Position numbers and translations under genes: made by a program. Of a stretch of 64,000 nt of DNA, positions 24,455 through 34,543 are shown piece by piece (the first letter of the stretch is position 1; each line of letters begins with the position of its first letter). Below the pieces are notes generated by a model, which worked only from the letters and a program-made list of their open reading frames with translations, was not told the origin of the DNA and did not search any database. The DNA is taken from contig NZ_FXAJ01000003.1 in NCBI RefSeq assembly GCF_900177535.1, positions 434,001 through 498,000 of the forward strand, given 5' to 3'. This DNA comes from Priestia filamentosa. Lineage in GTDB: Bacteria; Bacillota; Bacilli; Bacillales; Bacillaceae_H.

Positions 24455-24523
24455 ACATAGAAATCGATTTCAAAAAAAGTGTTGCAATTATCAGAATTTA
24501 TTGTAAAATTAATTTAACAAATT

Positions 24524-24639
24524 AATTAACGCCTATTCATTAGCTATTAAAAAACGACCTTTTTTAATAACAACTAATGAACGAACTGGCTATCTTAAAC
24601 ACCTACTATCAATCTTTGATAGTAATGTTTAGGGTAGCC
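24524..24639 (+). promoter_or_regulatory. Structured leader element, copy B
   Basis: Second copy of the element at 23321-23434. The first stem is attcattag / ctaatgaa, so the A-T pair of copy A is replaced by G-C, a compensatory change. Conserved single-stranded and junction sequence includes AACGCCT and AACTGGCTATCTTAA. The last hairpin, ggctatcttaaac / gtttagggtagcc, encloses a small actatcaa / ttgatagt hairpin and is followed by atttttg, like an intrinsic terminator. The cyclase gene starts 45 bp later. Confidence 0.6.
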
Positions 24640-24684
24640 ATTTTTGTTGTAGTAAAGTAAATGCTTTACGTCGGAGGTATGACG

Positions 24685-25365
24685 ATGAAAATAATTGATT
24701 TAACGCTAGAACTTTACAGTGGTTTCGTAACAGATAACGATCACTTGAGAGAGCACGTTTTAAACAAATCAAAAAAAGATAATGATTATTCAAAAAGTAA
24801 AGAAGTTGAACAGCGGTTTATTTCCTTTCTGAATCAGAATGGAACACATGTAGAAGCACCGTTACATTTCATTGAAAATGGAGCTTCTGTAGAACAAATG
24901 AAGGTAGAGAAGATGTTTGGTGATTCATTAGTTTTAGATGTAAGTATGCTAAAAGAACTGCATGATCCAATTACAAAAGATTTACTTGAAGAAGCGGAGC
25001 GTAGACAAGGAGTATACGTTGAGAAAAACGACATTGTTCTCATTAAAACGAGAAAAAGAGGTGGAGGAGAAGAAGGCGCTATTGAAACAAAAGGACTTGA
25101 TGAAAGTGCAGCAAACTGGTTTGTTGAAAAACAAATTCATGTTGTTGGATTGGATTTACCGAATGTGGATAGGAGAGAACATTTAGAAAGCGATATTTAC
25201 CAATTTCTACTCAGTAATGAAATCTATATTGTAGAGAACTTGATTAACTTAGATCAGTTACCTAAGCATTCTCGCTTCCTATTTTTCGGGATACCTTTGA
25301 AACTGAGAAATGCCACCACCTCCCCAATAAGAGCATTATCTATACTAAACTCACAATTAATTTAA
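24685..25365 (+). CDS. Cyclase-family (kynurenine formamidase-like) protein with altered metal motif
   Basis: A 226-residue cyclase/metal-dependent hydrolase fold. The start at 24685 follows ggaggtatgacg; an upstream frame from 24661 includes the RBS itself. The family metal motif HxGTHxDxPxH appears as QNGTHVEAPLHF, so the first His is Gln and the Asp is Glu. Later GLDESAANWFVEKQIHVVGL and PNVDR resemble the family. Known members hydrolyse cyclic amides, lactones or formamides. In this operon it might act on a lactone such as muconolactone or the enol-lactone; this is inference. Confidence 0.65.
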   Translation: MKIIDLTLELYSGFVTDNDHLREHVLNKSKKDNDYSKSKEVEQRFISFLNQNGTHVEAPLHFIENGASVEQMKVEKMFGDSLVLDVSMLKELHDPITKDLLEEAERRQGVYVEKNDIVLIKTRKRGGGEEGAIETKGLDESAANWFVEKQIHVVGLDLPNVDRREHLESDIYQFLLSNEIYIVENLINLDQLPKHSRFLFFGIPLKLRNATTSPIRALSILNSQLI

Positions 25366-25380
25366 GGAGCGATTAATGAA

Positions 25381-26097
25381 ATGAGTAAAGGATTAACATA
25401 TTTTAAAGAAGTGTATGATGTTGTTCCTGGCTGGGTTCAAAAAATGCATGATTACAGTCCAAATGTGCTGAACCACTATACGAGCTTGCGTAGTGACATT
25501 ATGCAAGAAGGGGCTTTAACGCGAAAAGAAAAAGATATCTTATTAGTAGGGATGAATGCAGCAAGATTATATGAACGAAGTATGGTATATCATACAAAAG
25601 GAGCACTAGATGGAGGGGCAACTTTACCAGAACTCGTTGAATATCTTATCGTTCCATACTTGTATAACGGAACGCAAGCATTGAAAACGGGAGTGAAGTC
25701 GTTAGAATATGCCCTTACATTAAAAGGCATTGAATTTCAGGAGTTAAATGAAGATGACATGACCACAGAAGAACTTCTTCTTCATATGATTAAACTTTTA
25801 GACATGGAAGATACGACATTTACAACAAATGTATTGAAGCTTGTTAAATCAAGAAATGAAGAGTTACTTACAGAGTACATATTGAGTGATTCTATCGTTT
25901 CAAAAACATTGAAATATCTTTTAATGGTTGGAATATTTGTCACTGAATTAAAAGGGAAACAAGCAGGGGAATGGATGGAAGAAGCAAGAAAAAATGGAGC
26001 CTCAGAAGCTCAATTAGCCGATGTAGGATTTATTTGTTTATTAACGGCGGGTATCCCTGCTTGGTTTGAAGCAAGCGATTCATTAATAGAAAAATAG
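25381..26097 (+). CDS. Carboxymuconolactone decarboxylase (CMD) family protein, two-domain
   Basis: A 238-residue helical protein with a CMD/AhpD-like N-terminal repeat: LTRKEKDILLVGMNAARLYE, then Glu65 and His71 in YERSMVYHTKGALDGGATLP, which correspond to the conserved Glu and His of PcaC. There is no AhpD CxxC pair. The C-terminal half looks like a diverged second copy (GKQAGEWMEEARKNGASEAQ). True PcaC acts on 4-carboxymuconolactone, but the dioxygenase here is of catechol type, so this protein may have another role, perhaps muconolactone isomerisation. It follows the cyclase gene by 15 bp. Confidence 0.7.
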   Translation: MSKGLTYFKEVYDVVPGWVQKMHDYSPNVLNHYTSLRSDIMQEGALTRKEKDILLVGMNAARLYERSMVYHTKGALDGGATLPELVEYLIVPYLYNGTQALKTGVKSLEYALTLKGIEFQELNEDDMTTEELLLHMIKLLDMEDTTFTTNVLKLVKSRNEELLTEYILSDSIVSKTLKYLLMVGIFVTELKGKQAGEWMEEARKNGASEAQLADVGFICLLTAGIPAWFEASDSLIEK

Positions 26098-26119
26098 AGT
26101 GAGAATGAAGGTGAAAAAC

Positions 26120-26809
26120 ATGACGAAAATATATCAAGATATTAAGTCTACATTGTCTTGTGTAAAGAATGGCCATACGTTAATGGTAGGTGGGTTTGGA
26201 TTAATTGGAGCTCCTCTAACATTAATTGATGGTCTAACAAAAAAAGATGTAGTAGGTTTAACAATCATTAGTAATAACTTAGGTGAGAAAGGAAAAGGCT
26301 TAGGAGCTCTGCTAAGCCAAAAGAAAATCAAAAAAGCAATTGGCTCTTATTTTACAAGTAACCGTGATGTTGGTGATGCTTATCAAAGAGGTGAAATTGA
26401 ATTAGAACTTTTACCTCAAGGGACATTATCTGAGTCGATGCGTGCTGGCGGGGCTGGCATTGGTGGTTATTATACGAAAACAGGAGTAGGGACAGAACTA
26501 GCAAAAGGTAAAGAAGAAAGGGAAATTAATGGTATTAAATATATCTTCGAACCTGCGATACGAGCAGATGTTGCTTTAATTCGAGCTTGGAAAGCAGATA
26601 CACTAGGTAATTTAGTATATTACAAAACAGCTCGTAATTTTAATCCGCTGATGGCAACAGCAGCAGATATCGTAATCGCAGAAGTAGACGAGATTGTCGA
26701 ACCTGGAGAACTGTCGCCGGAAGAGATTGTAACACCTCATTTATTCGTTGATCACATTATTAAAGCACAAAAGGTTTTAACGAAAGAGGGTGTTATAGCG
26801 TATGTATAA
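26120..26809 (+). CDS. pcaI: 3-oxoadipate (3-oxoacid) CoA-transferase subunit A
   Basis: A 229-residue family I CoA-transferase alpha subunit. TLMVGGFGLIGAPLTLIDGL is the glycine loop GGFG-x2-G-x-P; LPQGTLSESMRAGGAGIGGY and FEPAIRADVALIRAWKADTL are family hallmarks. With subunit B it moves CoA from succinyl-CoA to 3-oxoadipate. The ATG at 26120 has gaaggtg upstream; the GTG at 26099 does not. The aromatic cluster favours 3-oxoadipate over acetoacetate as substrate, though sequence alone cannot decide between PcaI and ScoA. Confidence 0.85.
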   Translation: MTKIYQDIKSTLSCVKNGHTLMVGGFGLIGAPLTLIDGLTKKDVVGLTIISNNLGEKGKGLGALLSQKKIKKAIGSYFTSNRDVGDAYQRGEIELELLPQGTLSESMRAGGAGIGGYYTKTGVGTELAKGKEEREINGIKYIFEPAIRADVALIRAWKADTLGNLVYYKTARNFNPLMATAADIVIAEVDEIVEPGELSPEEIVTPHLFVDHIIKAQKVLTKEGVIAYV

Positions 26810-27455
26810 AAAAAATCAAATTCAAGAATTGATCGCAAAACGTGCAGCGAAAGAGTTAAGAGGTTCTTGTGTCGTAAACCTCGGGATAGGGATTCCAACT
26901 TTAGTAGCAAAATTCATTGAAGATGAAAACGTTTATTTTCATACAGAAAATGGATTGTTAGGTGTTGCGGATGTTGATGAAAATCAAATTGATCCAAACT
27001 TAGTTAATGCAGGAAAGTTGCCTGTTGGTGAAACGATTGGCGCCTCGTTCTTTAATAGTGCCGAATCTTTTGCCATGATTCGCGGAGGGCATGTTGATGT
27101 AGCAATCCTTGGGGTCCTACAGGTGGATCAGTCAGGACAAATCGCCAATTGGGCAGTTCCAGGTAAGAACATTATGGGAGTAGGTGGAGCAATGGATTTA
27201 CTTGTAGGAGCAAAGAAAGTCATTGTCACAACTACCCATACATCGAAAGACGGAAAAAGTAAATTACTAAGAAAGTGTCATTTTCCTATCACCTCGACAA
27301 GAAGTGTAGATATGATTATTACTGAATTAGCTGTATTTAAAGTAGAAGATAAAACATTGAACCTAATTGAATTAATGCCAGGTGTCAAACTTGAAGAAGT
27401 GAGGGAAAAAACAGAAGCCAACTTTATTGTCCGAATAAAGGAGGGAGCTAAGTGA
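26802..27455 (+). CDS. pcaJ: 3-oxoadipate (3-oxoacid) CoA-transferase subunit B
   Basis: A 217-residue beta subunit. The catalytic Glu is in the phrase [28 protein letters not shown] and [14 protein letters not shown] are typical. It overlaps subunit A by 8 bp and the next gene by 4 bp, so the three are translated as a chain. It forms the active site for the covalent glutamyl-CoA intermediate. Assignment to 3-oxoadipate rests on context, as for subunit A. Confidence 0.87.
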   Translation: MYKKNQIQELIAKRAAKELRGSCVVNLGIGIPTLVAKFIEDENVYFHTENGLLGVADVDENQIDPNLVNAGKLPVGETIGASFFNSAESFAMIRGGHVDVAILGVLQVDQSGQIANWAVPGKNIMGVGGAMDLLVGAKKVIVTTTHTSKDGKSKLLRKCHFPITSTRSVDMIITELAVFKVEDKTLNLIELMPGVKLEEVREKTEANFIVRIKEGAK

Positions 27456-28582
27456 AGATACATTCATTGGAAGTGTACATCGTAGACTTACCAACGATTC
27501 GACCGCACCATTTAGCGATGCATACTATTGTAACGCAGACGATTGTACTAGCTTGTATGAGAAGTGAAGATGGAATAGAAGGGTGGGGAGAGGTTGCAAC
27601 AATTGGCGGAGCTTCTTACTTTGAAGAAAGCCCAGAAGTTATCAAATTAACCATTGAGAAGTATATTAGTCCATTACTCATTGGAAAGAATCCAATTAAC
27701 TTTGATGCTCTCTCTCATACGATTGGTATCCATGTTAAAGGCAATTACTTTGCAAAGGCACTAGTTGAAGCAACAATGATAGATTTAGTGGCTAAATATA
27801 AAAATGTTCCAAGCTATGAATTATTCGGAGGCCAATGTCACACATCATTACCTGTAGCTTGGACGTTAGCGAGCGGAGATACGGTAAGGGACATTGAAGA
27901 AGCCAAGCATTGTTTAGAAACGAAAAGGCATAATATCTTTAAATTGAAAATAGGAAAAGGTGATCCGAAAAAGAACGTCGCACATGTGATTAAAATTAAA
28001 GAAGCGATTGGTGGTGCAGGCAGCGTTCGTGTAGATGTTAACCAAGCTTGGGATGAAGCCACATCTCTTTATTGTATAGAAGCGTTGGAAGATGGGGGCG
28101 TGGATTTAATTGAACAACCATTAATGAGTTGGAATAATGAAGGGATGTCAAGATTATCTTCCAGATTTAAAGTCCCAATTATGGCAGATGAGTCACTAGG
28201 AACAATTCAAGAGGCCTATCAAATTGCCAAGAATAGAGCAGCGGATGTATTTGCACTAAAAGTTCCCAAAGCAGGCGGCTTAACGGCTACTAAAAAAGTA
28301 GCAGCCATTGCTGAAGCGTCAGGCATTCCAATGTATGGCGGAACTATGATTGAATCATCCCTCGGAACGGCCATCTGTGCCCAGCTTTATTCCACAATTC
28401 CAGAAATGAAATTTGGCACAGAGCTATTCGGTCCTTTACTATTTAAAGATAATATAACAGTAAATCAAATTGAATATGAGAATTTTGAAATCATAATTCC
28501 AAATGGACCAGGGTTTGGGATGGTGGTGGATAAAGAAAAAGTGAAACATTATTCAAGAGAAACTGTAAGTAGTATAAACTAG
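27452..28582 (+). CDS. catB: Muconate cycloisomerase
   Basis: Enolase-superfamily muconate lactonising enzyme, 376 residues. Every catalytic residue is present and offset by exactly three from Pseudomonas MLE: Lys164 and Lys166 in KLKIGKG, metal ligands Asp195 (VDVNQAW), Glu221 (LIEQPL) and Asp246 (MADESLG), and Lys270 (ALKVPKAGG). It converts cis,cis-muconate to muconolactone. It starts with GTG overlapping the stop of pcaJ (GTGA). Dipeptide epimerases are relatives, but the dioxygenase and CoA-transferase context supports muconate. Confidence 0.87.
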   Translation: MKIHSLEVYIVDLPTIRPHHLAMHTIVTQTIVLACMRSEDGIEGWGEVATIGGASYFEESPEVIKLTIEKYISPLLIGKNPINFDALSHTIGIHVKGNYFAKALVEATMIDLVAKYKNVPSYELFGGQCHTSLPVAWTLASGDTVRDIEEAKHCLETKRHNIFKLKIGKGDPKKNVAHVIKIKEAIGGAGSVRVDVNQAWDEATSLYCIEALEDGGVDLIEQPLMSWNNEGMSRLSSRFKVPIMADESLGTIQEAYQIAKNRAADVFALKVPKAGGLTATKKVAAIAEASGIPMYGGTMIESSLGTAICAQLYSTIPEMKFGTELFGPLLFKDNITVNQIEYENFEIIIPNGPGFGMVVDKEKVKHYSRETVSSIN

Positions 28583-28650
28583 TAGGGAAATAGTAGTACC
28601 CTAATTAATTTATAAAATATTTACAAGTCATCTTGAAAGGATGTAGTTCG

Positions 28651-28980
28651 ATGGGACAGCCGACATTATTAATTACTGCATATGCAAAAGCACCGCAAAA
28701 TACAAGTATGTATGAAAATTACAAGTACGCTGGGATGGTGCTTGAAATTCATAAGGAAAGTCACATTATTATTAATGCAGAATTTACTTTTTTGACAACA
28801 TTGGCACAAGATTTTTTTAAGAGAATGGTAGTTGGATATGATTTTAGTAAAGATATTAATCCTTTAATAGAGGATATTAAAACTGATTTTTTAGCTCCAT
28901 CACAGCAGTCCGTTATTGTTGCTTTAAAAGTAGCACACCAAAGGTATAAAGATAGTTTAGAAGGAAGAGATAAAAAGTAA
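28651..28980 (+). CDS. DUF3870-type small protein in the catechol operon
   Basis: A 109-residue soluble protein starting MGQPTLLITAYAKAPQNTSM, which I place tentatively in DUF3870. The pattern of strands and helices (YAGMVLEIHKESHIIINAEF, FFKRMVVGYDFSK, VIVALKVAHQRYKDSL) suggests a small alpha-beta fold. A gaaaggatg site precedes the ATG at 28651. It sits between the cycloisomerase and thiolase genes, just where catC is found in classical clusters, and has a similar size to CatC. Whether it replaces muconolactone isomerase is untested. Confidence 0.6.
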   Translation: MGQPTLLITAYAKAPQNTSMYENYKYAGMVLEIHKESHIIINAEFTFLTTLAQDFFKRMVVGYDFSKDINPLIEDIKTDFLAPSQQSVIVALKVAHQRYKDSLEGRDKK

Positions 28981-28999
28981 GGATGCGGAGGTAAGGCAA

Positions 29000-30193
29000 T
29001 TGACTAATGTCGTTATTATCGACTCCGTTCGAACAGCTATTGGGAGATTAGGAGGAGCATTAGAAAATGTTCCTGCTGATTTTCTAGCAGCAGCTGTTCT
29101 TGATGAAGTTGTTAAGCGAGCGGATATACCAAAAGAGATGATTGATGAAGTAATCATGGGACAAGCAAAACAAAGTGCTGATGCCTCAAACTTAGCTAGA
29201 ATAGCTTCACTCCGTGCAGGTTTTCCTGTTGAGGTACCAGGATATACGATTCATCGTCAATGTGGATCTGGCGTTCAAGCAATAAATTCAGCCAGCCAGC
29301 AAATTCAAGGTGGCTTGGGGAAGGTTATTATTGCCGGTGGAGCAGAATCGATGAGTACAGCTCCGTATTATTTAAGAAATGTTCGCTTTGGATTAAAATC
29401 AGGAAATGGACAGTTGTTGGATCCAAATACAGAAAGTCAGCCTGGTTCACAGCCTATCGAAGAATATGGAATGTTAACAATGGGGATGACTGCAGAAAAT
29501 TTAGCAGAAAAGTACACTATTTCGCGAACTGAACAAGATGAATTTGCATTAAGAAGCCAAGAAAATGCAAGACGGGCTATTTTAGCAGGAAAGTTTTCAA
29601 AAGAAATTATTCCATACCAATTGAAAACGAGAAAGGGTGTAATGGAGTTTAAAGTAGATGAGCATCCAAGGGAAACTAGCTTAGAAAAATTAGCTGGGTT
29701 AAAGCCTGTTTTTAAAGAAAATGGCACAGTTACAGCTGGAAATAGCAGTGGAAGAAATGATGGAGCAGCTGCTCTTATACTGATGTCAGAGGAAGAAGCA
29801 AAGCGACTAGGAAAAAAACCAAAGGTGAGAGTAATTGCTCAAGCGGCTGCAGGAGTATCCCCAAATCTTATGGGAATCGGACCTGTAAACTCGACTTTGA
29901 AAGCGCTTTATATGTCTGGTTTAAAACTGGAGGATATTGATTTAATTGAATTAAATGAAGCATTTTCTGCCCAAGCTCTAGCCGTAATCAAAGAATTAAA
30001 ACTTGATCTAAATAAAGTGAATCCTAATGGCGGGGCAATTGCTATGGGACATCCAATTGGAGCCACAGGAGCTATTCTAGCAACAAAGGCAATTCATGAA
30101 TTAGAACGTACAGGAAAGAGATACGGTCTAATCACCCTATGTATAGCAGGAGGACTAGGGATTACCACGGTAATTGAGAATATTCAGAAATAA
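29000..30193 (+). CDS. pcaF: Acyl-CoA thiolase, probably 3-oxoadipyl-CoA thiolase
   Basis: Degradative thiolase of 397 residues. The nucleophile is Cys88 in HRQCGSGVQAINSA; the C-terminal half has NPNGGAIAMGHPIGATGA with the catalytic His and LCIAGGLG with the second Cys. It cleaves 3-oxoadipyl-CoA to succinyl-CoA and acetyl-CoA in this setting, though acetoacetyl-CoA thiolases look alike. It starts with TTG after gcggaggtaaggcaa and closely follows the DUF3870 gene. Confidence 0.87.
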   Translation: MTNVVIIDSVRTAIGRLGGALENVPADFLAAAVLDEVVKRADIPKEMIDEVIMGQAKQSADASNLARIASLRAGFPVEVPGYTIHRQCGSGVQAINSASQQIQGGLGKVIIAGGAESMSTAPYYLRNVRFGLKSGNGQLLDPNTESQPGSQPIEEYGMLTMGMTAENLAEKYTISRTEQDEFALRSQENARRAILAGKFSKEIIPYQLKTRKGVMEFKVDEHPRETSLEKLAGLKPVFKENGTVTAGNSSGRNDGAAALILMSEEEAKRLGKKPKVRVIAQAAAGVSPNLMGIGPVNSTLKALYMSGLKLEDIDLIELNEAFSAQALAVIKELKLDLNKVNPNGGAIAMGHPIGATGAILATKAIHELERTGKRYGLITLCIAGGLGITTVIENIQK

Positions 30194-30237
30194 GGAAAAG
30201 ATGATATAAAAAATCATGAAAATTGGAGGAATTAACA

Positions 30238-31050
30238 ATGAAAAATCAAAAGGTAATCGATGTTTATAATGGATTAGTAATTAAATTTAAAGAACTAATT
30301 AGTGAATACGAACTTGACCATGATGATTATCAAGCTCTTGTAAATTGGATGGATCAATTAGGGAGAGCAGGGGAAATTCCCTTATTTATGGATGTTTTCC
30401 TTGAGACGCATGCTCTTCAAGAAATGTATAAAAGTGTAAAAGGGACTGAACCTACGATTTTAGGACCTTATTACATTGAAAAGACCCCTGTTGTCCAAAA
30501 TCCAGGGATATTGCCACAACGTGAAAATGAACCAGGAGATGTTCTTTACTTTTCAGGATCAGTAAAAGATGTAGATGGAAATCCACTAGCTAATACAAAA
30601 ATTGATATGTGGCAGGCAGATGCAAATGGAGAATATTCTTACTTTGCGGAAGATATTCCAGATGATAATTTACGAGGTGTATTTTACACAGATGAGAATG
30701 GTTACTTTGAAGTTCGAACGGTTGTGCCAGGCAATTATTCTATTCCAGCTGATGGACCTACAGGTCAATTTTTGAAATGGATCGATCATCATCCATATCG
30801 TCCTGCCCATTTGCATCTCTTATTCCAACCAGAAAAAGGTGATAAATTAGTTACACAAATCTATTTTGAAGGTGATCAATATTTAGAAGATGATGTGGCA
30901 CAAGGAGTTCGAGGAACGTTAATTACTAAGTTAGATAAACATGCTGGTGCGGAAAAAGGATTGAAAAGTAACTATTATACAGCTCATTTAGATTTTGAAC
31001 TTCGTTTACAAGATAAACCTGTTTTTAATAAAGCGGTTACAAATAATTAA
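30238..31050 (+). CDS. catA: Catechol 1,2-dioxygenase (intradiol)
   Basis: A 270-residue intradiol dioxygenase with an N-terminal helical dimerisation domain (about 1-65) and a beta-rich catalytic domain. Iron ligands are visible: a Tyr in TILGPYYIE (78 or 79), Tyr167 in VVPGNYSIP, and His191 and His193 in RPAHLHLLF. The N-terminal domain places it with catechol and hydroxyquinol dioxygenases and away from protocatechuate 3,4-dioxygenase, which lacks that domain and has two subunits. It opens catechol to cis,cis-muconate. The ATG at 30238 follows ttggaggaattaaca. It is the last gene of the run. Confidence 0.9.
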   Translation: MKNQKVIDVYNGLVIKFKELISEYELDHDDYQALVNWMDQLGRAGEIPLFMDVFLETHALQEMYKSVKGTEPTILGPYYIEKTPVVQNPGILPQRENEPGDVLYFSGSVKDVDGNPLANTKIDMWQADANGEYSYFAEDIPDDNLRGVFYTDENGYFEVRTVVPGNYSIPADGPTGQFLKWIDHHPYRPAHLHLLFQPEKGDKLVTQIYFEGDQYLEDDVAQGVRGTLITKLDKHAGAEKGLKSNYYTAHLDFELRLQDKPVFNKAVTNN

Positions 31051-31093
31051 TTGTTTAAGTAAGAGGCAGTTTACGTGACATAAGGCAAAAGAA

Positions 31094-31179
31094 AAGGGGC
31101 AGATTCCTCAAACTGAATATATATTGCTTTGAAACATTAAAAAGCTATATATAGGAGTTGCTAGAGGAATCTGTCCCTT
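31094..31179. repeat. Long REP-like hairpin
   Basis: Arms aaggggcagattcctc and gaggaatctgtccctt enclose an inner atatatagc-type stem, forming an 86-nt near-continuous hairpin. The GGGRCAGATTCC ends resemble dispersed REP-like repeats of Bacilli. It also could end transcription of the catA operon, though there is no T tract. Confidence 0.5.
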
Positions 31180-31450
31180 ACCAATTTATATGACGCTTAA
31201 AGAGTAGTAAATCCTTCACTTCAAGGTTCAAAAGAGATAAAGAAGGAGGAGTGGAACAGCCTCTAAAGTCTTGATTATTCCGATTAACTATCAGGGGGGA
31301 AATCCTAAAAACCACACTAATGTAAGTTTCATTTTAGATTGTGTTATATCTCCAGGTTGATATTACTATTCGGATAGTCATTTAAAAAGAATTTATAAGC
31401 GTATTAGGGCTCAACAATAGAACAGATAATTTTAGAATAGGAGGAAGGAA

Positions 31451-32824
31451 ATGCGTAGTATTGTTGCTTCGGATGTTGTTGCTGCTAGTAAATTTAATCG
31501 CTTTCATTTGCTCGTTTTTCTTTGGTGTTTTTATGCTATTGGTTTTGATGGATATGATATTGCAATGTATGGTGTAGGATTGCCGTGGATGATGGAGGAG
31601 TGGAATATCTCATCCGTTCAAGCGGGAGCTGTTGGTAGTTATTCTTTATTTGGAATGTTAGTTGGTGCTCTTATTTTAGCTCCAGTTGCTGATAAATTGG
31701 GACGGAAAAATGTAATTGTACTTTGTATGTTTTTATTTAGTGTCTTTACACTAGGTGCAGGGCTTGCGCCTAATATCACATGGTTTACAGTTATGCGCTT
31801 CACCGCTTCAATTGGCATGGGGGGCTTGATGCCGAATGCCATTTCATTAATGACAGAATACTCTCCTAAAAAAAATCGTGCCTTCATTGTGGCTATAATG
31901 TATGTTGGATATGCATTAGGTGGAATAATGGCTTCCTTGATTGGCATGTATATTGTACCTCATACAGATTGGCGCATGTTGTATTATATTGGGATTATTC
32001 CATTAATTACTCTTCCATTGTTTATGAAGCAGTTTCCGGAATCCATTACTTATTATTTAGCAAGGAAGCAAGTTGGCAAAGTAGTCGGTATTTTAAATAA
32101 AGTCCATCCAACCGGCAATTATAAGGAAACAGATGATTACAAGCTTAAAGAAGCTGAAGAAGGGGCTAAAGGCTCTCCAGTAAAAAAATTATTTACGGAC
32201 AAACGTGCATTTAGTACTGTTTCGATTTGGATTGCTGTATTCTGCACATTGATGATGGCTTACGGGCTTAATACGTGGCTGCCAAAAATGATGCAAGACA
32301 CAGGCTTCAGCATCACTTCAAGCCTGTCGTTTAACTTAGTTTTATGTGTTGGTCAAATCCTTGGTTCAGTTGTAGGCGGTTATTTAGCTGAAAAAATAGG
32401 TCATCGAAAAATTCTTGTTTCCCTATTTTTTTTAGGAGCGATTACATTTGTTGCATTGAGTATGACAAGTAATGTGATCGCTCTATATTTCTTGATTGCC
32501 ATTGGTGGTGCCTGTACAGTTGGGGCAATGAATTTAGGAAATCCATACATTACAGAATATTATCCCCGCGCAATCCGTGCAACTGGAATAGGTTATGCCC
32601 AAGCATCTGGGCGCATCGGTTCTATCCTTGCTCCAACTTTAATCGCTATGCTTATGGCAACAGGGATGAATCCAAACGTTCTTTTTGCTACCTTTGCTGT
32701 TCCGAGCCTTATTGCAGCTCTTGGATATATACTGATTCAAGAGAAATATGGCTCCTTTGACAAGTTAGTGGAAGAAGATAATGAAGGGGTTGAAACAAAA
32801 GAAGAGATCACCATTGTCCCATAA
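31451..32824 (+). CDS. MFS transporter, aromatic acid:H+ symporter type
   Basis: A 457-residue major facilitator with twelve hydrophobic segments. WCFYAIGFDGYDIAMYGVGL near the N-terminus carries the Asp pair conserved in the AAHS family (PcaK/BenK), and the loop between segments 2 and 3 reads LAPVADKLGRKNVIV. The central cytoplasmic loop and a second GYLAEKIGHRK repeat are also typical. It probably imports 4-hydroxybenzoate or a related acid for the island. RBS gaggaagga precedes the ATG; the 400-bp gap before it suggests a separate promoter. Confidence 0.85.
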   Translation: MRSIVASDVVAASKFNRFHLLVFLWCFYAIGFDGYDIAMYGVGLPWMMEEWNISSVQAGAVGSYSLFGMLVGALILAPVADKLGRKNVIVLCMFLFSVFTLGAGLAPNITWFTVMRFTASIGMGGLMPNAISLMTEYSPKKNRAFIVAIMYVGYALGGIMASLIGMYIVPHTDWRMLYYIGIIPLITLPLFMKQFPESITYYLARKQVGKVVGILNKVHPTGNYKETDDYKLKEAEEGAKGSPVKKLFTDKRAFSTVSIWIAVFCTLMMAYGLNTWLPKMMQDTGFSITSSLSFNLVLCVGQILGSVVGGYLAEKIGHRKILVSLFFLGAITFVALSMTSNVIALYFLIAIGGACTVGAMNLGNPYITEYYPRAIRATGIGYAQASGRIGSILAPTLIAMLMATGMNPNVLFATFAVPSLIAALGYILIQEKYGSFDKLVEEDNEGVETKEEITIVP

Positions 32825-32985
32825 TGCAAGTGTTCTCTACGGGATTATCGATATTAAATAGAAAGATTCTACTAAAAGAGAAATGTGCTGATTATATGTG
32901 ATATGGAAGAGGGGAAGGATTTTTCTCTTTCCTTCTTTTTCATAATATTGTGCTTTATTGATGAAAAAATATATAAGCCTAATTA

Positions 32986-33036
32986 AAAAATAGCTAGTTA
33001 GATGTCTGAACTATACATTTCTAACTAGCTATTTTT
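32986..33036. terminator. Bidirectional terminator between the transporter gene and pobA
   Basis: Stem aaaatagctagttaga / ctaactagctattttt between convergent genes, with A and T tracts on each side. Confidence 0.8.
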
Positions 33037-33077
33037 ATTCTATGTTTTTATAGTTATATTAGATATAGAAATCCATT

Positions 33078-34331
<1,254 letters not shown>

Positions 34332-34428
34332 TTAGATAGATAATAGGTTTGAGAGGCGCTTTCATAGAGTAAATGGCATTGTTAATTAGTAAAAAGCAAT
34401 CTCATTAATTTATAAAATATTCAGTTAA

Positions 34429-34444
34429 TTGTAAGCGCTTCAAA
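34429..34444. promoter_or_regulatory. cre-like site in the pobA-iclR intergenic region
   Basis: ttgtaagcgcttcaaa fits WTGNAANCGNWWNCAW with one mismatch. It lies about 120 bp before pobA and 100 bp before the first iclR gene, so CcpA could repress either. Confidence 0.6.
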
Positions 34445-34543
34445 CGTTATGATTATGCTACAATATAATTGAGACAAATAGAATGCTAGAATTCTTTTAT
34501 ACGGAACAATAGTGAAAATTTTAGGGGGAGTGATTAAATTAAC

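Noticed and set aside
30238-31050. Protocatechuate 3,4-dioxygenase or hydroxyquinol dioxygenase for the intradiol enzyme
   Set aside because: It has the N-terminal helical domain of CatA-type enzymes and no second subunit. A maleylacetate reductase expected for a hydroxyquinol path is absent, though hydroxyquinol activity is not excluded by sequence.
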